DNA of 64,000 nt from G963665495 sp963665495 (GTDB taxonomy: Bacteria > Desulfobacterota > Desulfovibrionia > Desulfovibrionales > Desulfovibrionaceae), in contig OY762289.1 of assembly GCA_963665495.1 (NCBI GenBank), positions 3,410,001 through 3,474,000 of the forward strand, in the 5' to 3' direction. Below the pieces are notes generated by a model, which did not search any database, was not told where the DNA came from, and saw only the letters and a list, made by a program, of their open reading frames with translations. The translations under genes were made by a program, and so were the position numbers. Positions 16,776 through 25,928 of this stretch are shown here, piece by piece (position 1 is the stretch's first letter; each line of letters opens with the position of its first letter).

Positions 16776-17726
16776 TCAAATAGAATCATTAGTACTGATA
16801 AGACGTGCAACCGCCTGATGGCCGTATTCGGGCGCTAAGTGGGCGTAACGCATCGTCATTTTGATGCTGCCATGCCCCATCAGCCGGGAGACCGTAGCAA
16901 GAGGTGTCCCCTCAAGCACAAGCCAAGAAGCGAAAGTATGCCTCAAGGTATGAAAGACCACGCGTTCACGTCTATCGGTAATACCGTAATTTAATTGGCA
17001 TGCTTCGACAGAACGAAAAAACGTTTTGCTCACTTGCTTGATGGGTTCGACGGACGTTTGTGATTGCCGTTTAAATATTAAGGAAGGGTACGGAGCAATA
17101 TATTTTGAGATTATTGCTTTCGCGGGTTCGCAAAGCGGTACGGGTCTATTGAAAGTCTTTGTATCGTAAATTTGAGCAAATCCGTGATTGAGGTCCACTT
17201 GATTAGACCTTAGATTGAATATCTCTTTAGCTCGCAAGCCCGTATATAAAGCAAATTTAGAAATATCATGCCACAACTCGGATCTGGATTTTATCTCCGC
17301 GAGCAACTGCCTTGCCTCGCCTCTCGAAAGAAAACGAGTACGCTCGTTTTTGACCTGAGGCATGGGGAAATGTGGCACGGAGCCACCGAAGAAATCGAGC
17401 TTGACGGCATAGTTGAACATTCTGCGCACCAGATTCAGGCAATGATACACAGATTGAGAGCTGAGGCCCTTGCTCTCAAGTTCCCTTCTAAGACGAAGAA
17501 GATCCAAAGATTTTATGGCACTCAGGCTTCTATGCCCAAGTACGGGACTGATGTGTTTTTCCCATCGGATCTGGTCCGTTTGGGCTCCCCGCAGGCTAGG
17601 AAGAGTGTTGGCCTTGTAAATATCCCAAACTCTATCTATGGCGAGAATCTCATCAGGACAACTGATGGAAGAAAGAAATTCAATATCCATCTCACGAACA
17701 GCCGTAGAATAAGTTGTATTCATCAC
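16776..17726 (-). CDS. Tyrosine recombinase/integrase of the element
   Basis: A 316-residue phage-type integrase. An N-terminal core-binding SAM-like domain (about 35-125) precedes the catalytic domain, in which Arg (TGLRAKEI), His-x-x-Arg (HTLRHTFASW), a second His (LMGHGSIKMT) and the nucleophile Tyr (MRYAHLAPEY) are all visible. It integrates and excises DNA by site-specific recombination. The start codon lies about 80 bp from a tRNA-Val 3' half, the usual arrangement for an element inserted in a tRNA gene. Together with the relaxase, TraJ and oriT it makes the element integrative and mobilizable. The intact tRNA-Val and the left end lie outside the window. Confidence 0.92.
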   Translation of the reverse strand: MMNTTYSTAVREMDIEFLSSISCPDEILAIDRVWDIYKANTLPSLRGAQTDQIRWEKHISPVLGHRSLSAIKSLDLLRLRRELESKGLSSQSVYHCLNLVRRMFNYAVKLDFFGGSVPHFPMPQVKNERTRFLSRGEARQLLAEIKSRSELWHDISKFALYTGLRAKEIFNLRSNQVDLNHGFAQIYDTKTFNRPVPLCEPAKAIISKYIAPYPSLIFKRQSQTSVEPIKQVSKTFFRSVEACQLNYGITDRRERVVFHTLRHTFASWLVLEGTPLATVSRLMGHGSIKMTMRYAHLAPEYGHQAVARLISTNDSI

Positions 17727-17804
17727 GCGTTTCTCTCCTTAAGATTTAAGAAACGCATGTGCAAATTGTCTACCGCTTCCGCCGGTATTGGAAATAGAAC
17801 AGAC

Positions 17805-17856
17805 GTTCGGCCTTACAAGCCGAGGGTCACAGGTTCGAGCCCTGTACCGCCCACCA
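17805..17856 (+). other. Attachment site (attR-like): 3' half of tRNA-Val(TAC)
   Basis: From the anticodon stem onward the sequence is a complete tRNA 3' half. The stem TCGGC/GCCGA surrounds the loop CTTACAA (anticodon TAC), followed by a T arm with GGTTCGAGCC and the acceptor end ACCGCCCACCA. The 5' half is absent: no GGGCGGT acceptor strand or D arm occurs upstream; the DNA there is the integrase promoter region. This is the classic footprint of integration into the 3' part of a tRNA gene. It is not expected to be a functional tRNA. Confidence 0.85.
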
Positions 17857-17861
17857 TTTGC

Positions 17862-18096
<235 letters not shown>

Positions 18097-18191
18097 ACTT
18101 GTTTCCACTCTTCGCACTGGAATATTCTGCTGTTTCATGAGAATATATGACAATAGATATTCAACGATCATAACTTTTACACGTGGATGCC

Positions 18192-18641
18192 ATGCTTACT
18201 ATTGTTGCCGTTTCTCCAGATGAGATGCCTATGCGTCTTCTGCTGGAAGCCGACCCGTCCGAGGGCAATGTTAAACGATATCTTAAAAATTCCTTGTGTT
18301 ACCTGGCCCAGAAATCAGGCGCTGCTGTCGGCGTATGCGTACTGGGAAGCATTAATGAGAACACTCTGGAGTTGTATAACATTGCCGTTTGCCCCAGGTT
18401 TCAGAGACAAGGAATTGGCACAGCTCTCTTGCGTCATGCCATTGAAGAAGCGAGAGCCAAAGGCCTCGGGCGCATTGAGTTGGGAACGGGCACCTTTGGC
18501 TATCAACTGGCGTTTTACCAGCGTGCCGGATTTCGAGTGGAGAAAGTCATCAAAAATTTTTTTATCGACAATTATGATGAGCCGATTTTTGAACTGGGCA
18601 TTCAACTCAAAGACATGCTGCGATTGGCGCTGGTGTTGTAA
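18192..18641 (+). CDS. GNAT family N-acetyltransferase
   Basis: About 149 residues. The acetyl-CoA pyrophosphate-binding motif is R-F-Q-R-Q-G-I-G-T-A (R/Q-x-x-G-x-G/A), preceded by strand LELYNIAVCP, with the later motif FYQRAGF typical of GNAT enzymes. The substrate is not predictable; the overall form resembles small amino-group or aminoglycoside-like acetyltransferases. The frame opens at 18183, but the ATG at 18192 has GTGGA upstream and gives the usual GNAT N-terminus. The gene sits alone between two copies of a tRNA-Asp 3' end repeat, so it was probably acquired as a small cassette or stranded by a deletion. Confidence 0.85.
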   Translation: MLTIVAVSPDEMPMRLLLEADPSEGNVKRYLKNSLCYLAQKSGAAVGVCVLGSINENTLELYNIAVCPRFQRQGIGTALLRHAIEEARAKGLGRIELGTGTFGYQLAFYQRAGFRVEKVIKNFFIDNYDEPIFELGIQLKDMLRLALVL

Positions 18642-18660
18642 GGTAGACTCCGTTTTTCCT

Positions 18661-18851
18661 GGGGCCGAGGGTTCGAATCTCTTCGGTTCCGCCATCCAGA
18701 GTCCCATCGCACAGGGGCGCACTGAAGGGACAGAAGATTTCTCATCCGGCCTTTTGCTTTTTGATGCACTCGCAGGGCTTATCAAATCAGTTTGCTATGT
18801 CTTTTTTGGGGTCAGGTCAGAGGCCCTGCCCCTGTCTTTGACGGAGAGCCT
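18661..18851 (+). repeat. Direct repeat 2: partial tRNA-Asp 3' end plus downstream copy
   Basis: Bases 18661-18694 copy the T arm, acceptor strand and CCA of tRNA-Asp with several changes, without any 5' half. The copy continues through the DNA that follows the real tRNA, up to GGAGAGCCT and a run of seven T. The tRNA part is not functional. The T run and GC-rich inverted segment before it could terminate the acetyltransferase transcript. Confidence 0.75.
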
Positions 18852-18886
18852 TTTTTTGCCCACTTGAATATTCGCACGATATATAC

Positions 18887-18929
18887 GCAAAGGCTCTGGG
18901 GCGGCCACTGATTTGCTCAGAGCCTTTGC
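18887..18929. other. 12-bp inverted repeat
   Basis: GCAAAGGCTCTG (18887-18898) pairs perfectly with 18918-18929. No T tract follows on either strand, so this is a structured element of unknown role rather than a clear terminator. Confidence 0.5.
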
Positions 18930-19429
18930 TGTTGAAACCAATAAGACTGTCCACAGTCAAATTGGCGTCCCCCGCCAGCTTCTCGCTTCAATCCATGCAA
19001 TTTCTCGCTCCGCATGCCTCCAAAATGGCCTGGGGCACAAGGTACTTCTAAAAAATTGTGGCTGCTGGTAGGTATCCTAGATATCTGCTGCCAAAAGAAG
19101 ACTTTCCCCGGTCCTTTTTCTGTAAATGTAATAAAAATTTTTCCCTCAGTCTGTCCGGGTAAATCCTTACACACCCCTTTTTGTGAAAAATTTTTTGCAA
19201 AAAAGTCCGTTTGGGATTGAGGAAGCCGGACGACAACTTCAATATGAGTTAAAAAGAATGCGAAGGAATGGAAAAATGGAACCGGGCTGAACCCCAAAAG
19301 ATGACGGATACGTGCTGCGGGCCTGTCCTTGTCTTCGATTGGAGGCCTTTTTTTTATAAATTCTTATTGCAATTCCAGAGACATGCTTCCACAATGGAAC
19401 TTCAATCAACCTGACAGAGGGGAGCCTCC
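18930..19429. other. Intergenic region, no gene seen; terminator-like end at 19320-19355
   Basis: No frame here has protein-like composition. At 19320-19355 GGCCT...AGGCC is followed by eight T, a terminator-like structure. Its loop (TGTCCTTGTCTTCGATT) resembles the end of the two direct repeats upstream, so it may be a third, eroded copy. The marC ribosome-binding site (GAGGGGAG) lies at the right edge. Confidence 0.5.
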
Positions 19430-20023
19430 ATGACAGACTTATTCATCAGCTTGAGCATAAAACTCTTCTTTCTGCTGACGCCGTTTTTCGTGCTCAGCGT
19501 GTTCCTCTCCATGACCGAAGATTTATCCGTACCCGAGCAACGCAGGCTTGCCCTGCGCGTCACCTTGTCGGTCCTGATCATTTGCCTGATACTCTACTTC
19601 GCCGGCAACAGCATCTTCTCCACCTTGGGCATCACCCTGGACGGCTTCCGCATCGGCACGGGCAGCCTGTTATTCCTGTCCGCAGTTTCTCTGGTTTCAG
19701 GCAAGCGGCAGCACCCGGAAAAAGAGGACGACCAGGACATCGCCGTTGTCCCCCTGGCGATCCCCATCACCGTCGGACCTGCCACCATCGGCACCCTGCT
19801 CATCCTCGGCGCGGAGTTCGAAACCACAGCACAAAAACTCGTGGGCACGGGCGCGCTTCTGGCGGCCTGCTCATGCGTGGGGGCGCTGCTCTACTCTGCC
19901 TCGCACATGAAAAGATTCATCGGCGCCACAGGGCTTTCCATACTCACAAAGATAACCGGGCTCGTACTCTCGGCCATGGCTGCCCAGATAATTTTCACAG
20001 GCGTACGCAATTTTCTCAGCTGA
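19430..20023 (+). CDS. MarC family integral membrane protein
   Basis: A 197-residue protein with six hydrophobic helices and the MarC/UPF0056 signature regions: LFFLLTPFFVLSVFLSMTEDLS at the start, and VPLAIPITVGPATIG in the middle. MarC proteins sit in the inner membrane; their transport substrate is not established. The ATG is preceded by GAGGGGAG. It stands alone, with about 295 bp of non-coding DNA before the next gene. Codon usage is GC-rich, as in the chromosome rather than the element to the left. Confidence 0.92.
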   Translation: MTDLFISLSIKLFFLLTPFFVLSVFLSMTEDLSVPEQRRLALRVTLSVLIICLILYFAGNSIFSTLGITLDGFRIGTGSLLFLSAVSLVSGKRQHPEKEDDQDIAVVPLAIPITVGPATIGTLLILGAEFETTAQKLVGTGALLAACSCVGALLYSASHMKRFIGATGLSILTKITGLVLSAMAAQIIFTGVRNFLS

Positions 20024-20318
20024 CAGAAAGGGCTCTCTTGTTTTCCTGCATATTTTCTATTGATTCCACAAAAAAACAGGTAAATCTTCTGGAAGTACAT
20101 CAATTCCGACTGATTATATCGTTTGATCATCCGTATTACACCTGATCCGTAGTCTTGAATATCCGATGAAAAATGGATACTATTTCAAAAAAAATAGTAG
20201 TTTGTTAGTTATGTCTGCCGCCTTGAGATTGACATTTGTCCAGTAGTCCGGGAAAGGGGTGCAACTCGCTAGCGATGCAACTATTGTTTGTTGAGCTGCA
20301 TGCCACAGGGGGGATATA

Positions 20319-22706
20319 ATGGACTTAGACATCCAGGGGAGCGGCAACAGACTCTATCGAGTCGCCTTTTCTATTCTATTCGGACTTCTCGGATTTTATT
20401 TCAACTTTCACACCATAGTGTTTCCTTTCGGACCGTACACAATTGCTGTTCTTTTTGGCCTTTTGTTTCCCCTGCTTATAACCTTGTCCTGGGGGTGGAA
20501 ATACGGGCTCCTCAGCGCACTGGCCGGCGGGTGCCAGAGCATGTGGTGGGTCTGGGGACCATCCAACGGATATGCCGTCATACCGGCCGTACTTCCGTTC
20601 ACTCTCTGGATCGTCTGGCATGGTTGGTTTTCAGACCTGAGGAACAAGCGACAGCAGACGCCGTGGTGGATGAATGTCTATTTCACCGAAATTGTGTTCA
20701 GAGTCTTTTCCACTATCAACCTGTTTACTCTGACCCGTTGGGCAATTTCTTTAAATCCCCCTCCCTGGTCCTGGGCTTCAAATGCGCCCAGCCATGTTCC
20801 GTTACAGATTTCACTCTTTGTTTCCATCAAGCAAGCCGTATGCGCCATAGTTCTTTTGCTGATTGCCGATATTCTTATGCACCTCGACAAGGTGCGGAGT
20901 TTTTTCAAGTTACGACCTCTAGCAAGCAGCGAGGAAACATCACACGTTCTGAGCACTTTTATTCTTCTTGGTTTTTTCTGGTGGGTGCTGGACAGTGCGA
21001 TCGGTATGATTGTTTTTGAAAGCGGGCGATCTTTTTTAGACATGATGCTGCTCGACATACCAAGGCACGCACTTGTCACCAGAATTCTTTTTTTCATTTT
21101 CTGCATGGCTTCCGGGCTGTTTGCGTCAAACCTGTTGCGCAAACAAAAAGAGGGGGAAATCGCTTTACGCGAACGTGAGGCCCAGCTTGCCGCCCTGAGC
21201 GACAACGTTCCCAACGGGGTGGTCTATCAATTAGATACCGGTATAAATGGAGAAATGCGTCAATTCACCTATCTCAGTGCCGGAATAGAAAAACTTCATG
21301 GAGTCACTGCCGAGCAGGTCATGGCCGACGCCGGTATTATTTATGCCCAGATAGTGGAGGAAGACCGCGAATTGATCGCCGAACGCGAGGCCACCACAAT
21401 CAAGCAGCTGTCCGAATTAAATACCGAAATTCGTTTCAGAAAACCTTCGGGCGAAATTTGCTGGCGCTATGTGGCCTCTGCTCCCCGGCGGCTTCAGAAC
21501 AATCATGTCGTCTGGGATGGAATCGAAATTGACATTGACGACCTCATAAAGGCCAAAAATGCCTCTGAGGCGGCCAACCATGCCAAGTCAGAGTTTCTGG
21601 CCAACATGAGCCACGAGATACGAACGCCTCTCAACGGCGTCATGGGCATGCTGCAACTGATACTGAAAGATCCGCTCACCAGGGAACAAAGCGAGTACGC
21701 CCAACTGGCGGTTGAGTCCTGCAGCCGCCTGACCCGCTTGCTGGGAGACATTCTGGACTTGTCCCGCATTGAAGCCGGAAAAATGAGCCTCTATCAGGAG
21801 CCATTTGATCTGTCTGATACGGTCAATGCGGTTGAGCACCTGTTCTCTCCGGCTGCAAGCCAGGCCGGAATCGAACTTAGCTTTGAAATCGCCCCCACTA
21901 TTCCCAAAACACTTATGGGCGATTCCGTCAGGCTGCAGCAGGTACTTAACAACCTTGTCGGTAACGCCATCAAATTCACCCCTTGCGGCTCCGTCATCGT
22001 GACCATCAGTCCTTTGCCCCTTTTTCACGTCGGCGAATGCAAGGTGCTTTTTTCAATCCAGGACACCGGCATTGGCATCTCCGACTGCAAATTGACCGAA
22101 CTCTTCGAGCCTTTTACCCAGGCAGAAGAAAACGTAAAACGCCAATACCAGGGGGCGGGCCTCGGACTTTCCATAATCAAACGTCTGGTGCATCTCATGC
22201 GTGGGACAATGTGCGTGGAAAGCGAAGAAGGAGCGGGCTCTACCTTCCATTTTTGCATTCCCTTTCTTCTCGCCGATACGCGCGAGGAGCAGCAACCGCT
22301 TGTCATTGACCTGGCGGTGTACATGCAAGGGCGCAAAATACTTCTGGCGGAGGCAAACGGCTCGAATCAGCCTGAAACCAGCAGGTTGATCCAAATGCTC
22401 GGCTGCTTCGTCCAGGTCGTCACTGATGGCCAGTCGGCATTGGATGCACTAAGGCAAGAACACTTTGATCTCGTAATGCTGGACGCCCACTTGCCGGTCC
22501 TGGACAGCACAGAGCTTGCCAGGCGCATTCGGGCCGGTGAGGCCGGAACCGACAAAGCCGGCATTCCGCTCATTGTTCTGACTGCCTGTGCGACGGACGG
22601 GGACAAGGATATCTTCCCTGAGGCGGGCATAGACGGTTATCTTGCCAAACCCGTGGAGATTGAGGCCTTGCTCAAGGTAATTGGTGATGTCACGGCAAGG
22701 AGTTGA
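20319..22706 (+). CDS. Membrane hybrid sensor histidine kinase with atypical receiver
   Basis: A 795-residue kinase. About seven or eight hydrophobic helices (residues about 10-270) form an integral membrane sensor of a type I do not recognise. A PAS domain follows (about 285-400), then HisKA with SHEIRTPLNG, HATPase (DTGIGIS, GAGLGLS) and a C-terminal receiver. In the receiver the phospho-Asp (LVMLDAHLP), Thr (VLTA) and Lys (AKP) are kept, but the first acidic pair reads LLAEANG, so one of the two Mg-binding acids is replaced by Ala. It may be weakly phosphorylated or a decoy. The ATG follows a GGGGGGAT ribosome site. No cognate regulator lies adjacent. Confidence 0.9.
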   Translation: MDLDIQGSGNRLYRVAFSILFGLLGFYFNFHTIVFPFGPYTIAVLFGLLFPLLITLSWGWKYGLLSALAGGCQSMWWVWGPSNGYAVIPAVLPFTLWIVWHGWFSDLRNKRQQTPWWMNVYFTEIVFRVFSTINLFTLTRWAISLNPPPWSWASNAPSHVPLQISLFVSIKQAVCAIVLLLIADILMHLDKVRSFFKLRPLASSEETSHVLSTFILLGFFWWVLDSAIGMIVFESGRSFLDMMLLDIPRHALVTRILFFIFCMASGLFASNLLRKQKEGEIALREREAQLAALSDNVPNGVVYQLDTGINGEMRQFTYLSAGIEKLHGVTAEQVMADAGIIYAQIVEEDRELIAEREATTIKQLSELNTEIRFRKPSGEICWRYVASAPRRLQNNHVVWDGIEIDIDDLIKAKNASEAANHAKSEFLANMSHEIRTPLNGVMGMLQLILKDPLTREQSEYAQLAVESCSRLTRLLGDILDLSRIEAGKMSLYQEPFDLSDTVNAVEHLFSPAASQAGIELSFEIAPTIPKTLMGDSVRLQQVLNNLVGNAIKFTPCGSVIVTISPLPLFHVGECKVLFSIQDTGIGISDCKLTELFEPFTQAEENVKRQYQGAGLGLSIIKRLVHLMRGTMCVESEEGAGSTFHFCIPFLLADTREEQQPLVIDLAVYMQGRKILLAEANGSNQPETSRLIQMLGCFVQVVTDGQSALDALRQEHFDLVMLDAHLPVLDSTELARRIRAGEAGTDKAGIPLIVLTACATDGDKDIFPEAGIDGYLAKPVEIEALLKVIGDVTARS

Positions 22707-22785
22707 TAAAACGCCCTGAGGCGAATCCGAAAGGCCATGCAAGGGCGTCTGCCGCCCGAAAGCGCAACTATCCGGGCAAGTCCGG

Positions 22786-22980
22786 TCATTCGCAGGACAA
22801 AGAGTCGAAATACGCCTTGTTGATCCACGTATCCCCTTCCTCTTCGCTGAGATCCTGGATACTATCCCGTTGTACGCCGATAAAGTCCATGGCGTATGTT
22901 GTAATATAGGCGTCTGTTTCAAGGCCCTTTTCTTTGCCCAGCTTCTCAAAAATCAAAACTTGAATGCGATTTAACTTCAT
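22786..22980 (-). CDS. Small acidic hypothetical protein beside the IS
   Basis: A 64-codon frame with host-like codon choice (MKLNRIQVLIFEKLG..., acidic C-terminal half). Its ATG lies at the exact edge of the 8-bp target duplication of the ISL3 element, so its natural 5' region is now displaced. The IS end supplies GGATGAG as a possible ribosome site. On the far side of the IS the same frame remains open for some distance upstream of the junction, so the gene may have been longer before insertion. No known domain. Confidence 0.4.
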   Translation of the reverse strand: MKLNRIQVLIFEKLGKEKGLETDAYITTYAMDFIGVQRDSIQDLSEEEGDTWINKAYFDSLSCE

Positions 22981-22986
22981 ATTTTT

Positions 22987-24297
22987 GGCTCATCCGGTCA
23001 AAGCGTACTTCGCCTCATGAATCCCCATGATCCTGAGTTTGAAGAATTCCATATCTCGATAACCGTATGCTTGCCTTTTCATTGTTTTGATTTTGTTGTT
23101 TGTTCCTTCCATTGGCCCCGATGTTATCGGATGATCGTACCAGGCCAGGATGCCAGACCGGTGAGCCGCCAAAGTTCCACCTATCGTCATCAAAGGGCCG
23201 AGTCCTGAGACTCTGGCACGAGCAATCCAGTCATTGAGGAAAATCTCAGCTTCCGACTTGCTGGATTGATTCCATATTTGCCGCAAATCTTCCTTCATGT
23301 AGTACGCAAGCGCCAGTGGTTGATTGTATTTCAACGCCTCGTTCAAACGCTCCCGCTCGTTTCGATTCACATCAAGGTTGTCAGGATTTTTCAAAAGGAG
23401 CCACCGGCTTCCTTTGAGTACATCCTTGCCCATGCTGTCTTTCAACTCCCGGTATTGCTTGCGACGAACTTCCGTAAGTTTGTCGTTCATCAATTTGACC
23501 ACATGAAAATGGTCGAAAACCAATGGTACTCCTGGCAAATTCTCCAGCACGGCTCCAATATAGGCTGCACTCAAGTCCGTAGCCACAGCACGAATTTTTG
23601 CCCGAGAACGCTTCAGTTTCCTCCAAAATGGTTTCAGCGCGTTAGCTCCTTTGCCGTCCCCCACAAAAATCACCGCGCCGCTTTTCAAATCCATGACCAA
23701 AGTCAGATATTTGTGCCCCTTGCGGACACTTATTTCGTCAATGGCAAAATACCTGAGCTTTGAAAGCTTGGGGTTGCTATATTTCCGTTGAAGGTTGCGT
23801 TTGAAAATATCTTTGACGCTATCCCAGCCGATACCCAATAGATTGGCGGCATCAAGCATGGTCATAGTTTTCACCAAGAACAAAACGAACCGCTCAAATG
23901 CCTTTGTATACCAGCGTCTTTTATTCGCAATTTTGATGTCTATGCGTCGTACACAACCACATTTCCTGCACTCGACGCGCGGCACGTTTACCACCAGCCA
24001 GACTGGTTTGAACCCAATAGGCACTGTCCTTAGCCACCGTTCAGATTCCCCGCGTCGCAATACGTTTTTGCTCTTGCAAGAGGGACATCGGAGCATCTTG
24101 GCTTTCGGTTGGACATGAAAAATCAGGCTACCAGAAACGTATGTTTGCCGAATGTAGTCGTAGCCGACCAACCCGAACGCATGGTACATCAAACTCGTGG
24201 ACATGGTGGTTCCTCCGTTCGATTCTCATTGGCGTGAAAATCGACTGGACTCCATGTCCACTCTTTTTGTCAAAAGTACGCTTCATCCGGATGAACC
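22987..24297 (-). mobile_element. ISL3-family insertion sequence, intact
   Basis: The ends are imperfect inverted repeats of about 24 bp. The left end starts GGCTCATCCGG and the right end, read inward, GGTTCATCCGG; both continue to AAGCGTACTT. The element is flanked by an 8-bp target duplication ATATTTTT at 22979-22986 and 24298-24305, the size expected for ISL3. It carries a single full-length transposase. Intact ends and a matching duplication indicate a recent insertion. Confidence 0.95.
22990..24204 (-). CDS. ISL3-family transposase
   Basis: A 404-residue DDE transposase. An N-terminal zinc-binding motif (CPSCKSKN, then CRKCGCVRRID) and helix-turn-helix lead into the catalytic domain, which begins with RYFAIDEISVRKGHKY (first Asp). 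It continues with AVATDLSAAY (second Asp) and the late conserved region SGPMEGTNNKIKTMKRQAYGYRD typical of ISL3 (with the catalytic Glu in MEGTNN). The stop codon lies inside the left inverted repeat. No frameshift or internal stop. Confidence 0.95.
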   Translation of the reverse strand: MSTSLMYHAFGLVGYDYIRQTYVSGSLIFHVQPKAKMLRCPSCKSKNVLRRGESERWLRTVPIGFKPVWLVVNVPRVECRKCGCVRRIDIKIANKRRWYTKAFERFVLFLVKTMTMLDAANLLGIGWDSVKDIFKRNLQRKYSNPKLSKLRYFAIDEISVRKGHKYLTLVMDLKSGAVIFVGDGKGANALKPFWRKLKRSRAKIRAVATDLSAAYIGAVLENLPGVPLVFDHFHVVKLMNDKLTEVRRKQYRELKDSMGKDVLKGSRWLLLKNPDNLDVNRNERERLNEALKYNQPLALAYYMKEDLRQIWNQSSKSEAEIFLNDWIARARVSGLGPLMTIGGTLAAHRSGILAWYDHPITSGPMEGTNNKIKTMKRQAYGYRDMEFFKLRIMGIHEAKYALTG

Positions 24298-24305
24298 ATA
24301 TTTTT

Positions 24306-24745
24306 TGTGGAGTGATAGATTACATTTTGTCAGCTGCCCACTCAGGACAACGTATTTCCTGCCATACGGCGCAATCCGGAGAATATTGGGACTGCCTGCG
24401 CTAGCTGTAAAAATTTTTCGATTTAACGTCAATAAAAGGGCCAACTCCTCCTGAATACGTACATGCCCACTTGCAGAAGAAAAGCTTATCGCAAGTTAAT
24501 AAGACGTTGCATATTGTATAGTTATTATATAGAAATTCAATATATTGTGAGCAGTTAAGCTGATGCGGCTCTGAACTTGAGGAGTGACCGACCAGAGAAT
24601 GCAGTTATCAATTAATACAGTCTTCCGATGGTGATGCTCCATCGCTGCCACAAGTTCACGTCACATAACCGGAATGAAAGTAGCTTTTTTTAACCCACAC
24701 TCGCTGTTCTGGGGCATAAGCAAGGAACCTGGATGATCTGCAAAC
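24306..24745. other. Intergenic region before the exopolysaccharide locus
   Basis: No convincing frame. The middle (about 24500-24550) is strongly AT-rich (TTGCATATTGTATAG, then TTATTATATAGAAATT), which suits a promoter for the first glycosyltransferase. The remainder shows nothing I can name. Confidence 0.4.
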
Positions 24746-25918
24746 GTGTCAAAAACGTGGTGCAGCATGCTTGAAGCTGCTTTTACACTCTGCGCGCTGG
24801 GAGCGTTGTCAGTATTTGCCGGATACCCTGCCGCTCTTTTAATCCTGGCCAGGCTGCGTCCGCAGCCCTGGAAGGAATCAGAAGGATTTGTCCCGACCGT
24901 CAGCATCATCACCGTTGCCAGAGAATCAGAGGCTTTGCTACGGACGAGCCTGGAAAACTTCGACGAGCTGGAGTATCCGCGGGACAAACTGGAACTCATC
25001 CTGTACGAGGATGGTCCGCAATCGGCATTCCTAGCCACCTTAGGGCCTCGGCCGGATATCAAAACCGGGTATTCCACAACGCACAGGGGAAAGGCCCATG
25101 GTCTGAATCAGGCGGCCGCTCTGGCTACCGGACAAATTCTGGTATTCAAGGACGCCGACGCGATCTATCCGCCGGATGTGTTGTATAAACTGCTGGCCCC
25201 TCTGGCGGATCCGAACGTGGGCGGCGTGTGCGGCCGGCGGGTGATCACCGAAAACGGTGCTGCGCTCGAACGGGGCCAGCGCGCGTATATCTCCCTGGAC
25301 TGCAGACTGAAGCAGGCAGAATCCCTGGTGGGCAGCATTACGTCCAATGACGGAAAAATATTCGCCGTACGCCGTGAACTGCTGCAGCACGTACCGGACG
25401 CGGTGACGGACGACCTGTACATGGGGCTGCAGGTGGTCGCCCAGGGCAAGCGGCTGGTTTTTCAGCCTGCGGCCAGAGCCGGCATCCCCGTACCTTCCAG
25501 AAGTGTGGCGCATGAAATGGAACGCCGCCGCCGAATCGTTTCCACCAGCCTGCGAGGCATCTGGCTCAACCGCAGAATTCTAAACCCGTTCCGATACGGC
25601 GTATACGCGGTAGGACTGTTCATCAACAAAGTTCTGCGCCGCATGCTGCCATTTTTCGCTTTGGGAATGATCTGCACCTCTTTCATGCTGGCAGGCGAAC
25701 ATTGGCTTTTTATGCTGGTATTTCTGGCAGCCTGCGCCGGACTGCTGGGAGTGCTGCCCCTGCCCGCGCGGATGGCGGACAGGCTGCCGCGCTGTTGTGC
25801 TGCAGCCCGGGCCAATGCGCAATATGCCGTACTCGGCAATACGGGAGTCATGCTGGGCTGGTACGATTTCTTATGTAATCGCCGTACGCTGTGCTGGACT
25901 CCGAAAAAAAGCGGTTAA
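24746..25918 (+). CDS. Membrane glycosyltransferase, family 2
   Basis: A 390-residue GT-A fold enzyme. An N-terminal helix (about 8-30) anchors it. The GT2 domain shows VSIITVARES, then YEDGPQ, HRGKAHGLNQAAALATG and the metal-binding D-A-D in VFKDADAIYPPD. Late features are VTDDLYMGLQV and an R-R-R-R-cluster (EMERRRRIVSTSLRG), followed by three or four C-terminal helices. It adds a sugar to a lipid-linked or extracellular glycan at the inner membrane. The frame opens at GTG 24746; the ATG at 24767 is an alternative start. First gene of the polysaccharide region, convergent with the epimerase gene. Confidence 0.85.
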   Translation: MSKTWCSMLEAAFTLCALGALSVFAGYPAALLILARLRPQPWKESEGFVPTVSIITVARESEALLRTSLENFDELEYPRDKLELILYEDGPQSAFLATLGPRPDIKTGYSTTHRGKAHGLNQAAALATGQILVFKDADAIYPPDVLYKLLAPLADPNVGGVCGRRVITENGAALERGQRAYISLDCRLKQAESLVGSITSNDGKIFAVRRELLQHVPDAVTDDLYMGLQVVAQGKRLVFQPAARAGIPVPSRSVAHEMERRRRIVSTSLRGIWLNRRILNPFRYGVYAVGLFINKVLRRMLPFFALGMICTSFMLAGEHWLFMLVFLAACAGLLGVLPLPARMADRLPRCCAAARANAQYAVLGNTGVMLGWYDFLCNRRTLCWTPKKSG

Positions 25919-25928
25919 CAGAGCCCCA

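Noticed and set aside
18661..18694. Second tRNA-Asp gene
   Set aside because: Only the T arm and acceptor 3' strand are present, with substitutions; there is no D or anticodon arm.
18917..19297. 126-codon minus-strand gene
   Set aside because: Composition and codons do not look coding, there is no ribosome site, and it lies in repeat-rich intergenic DNA.
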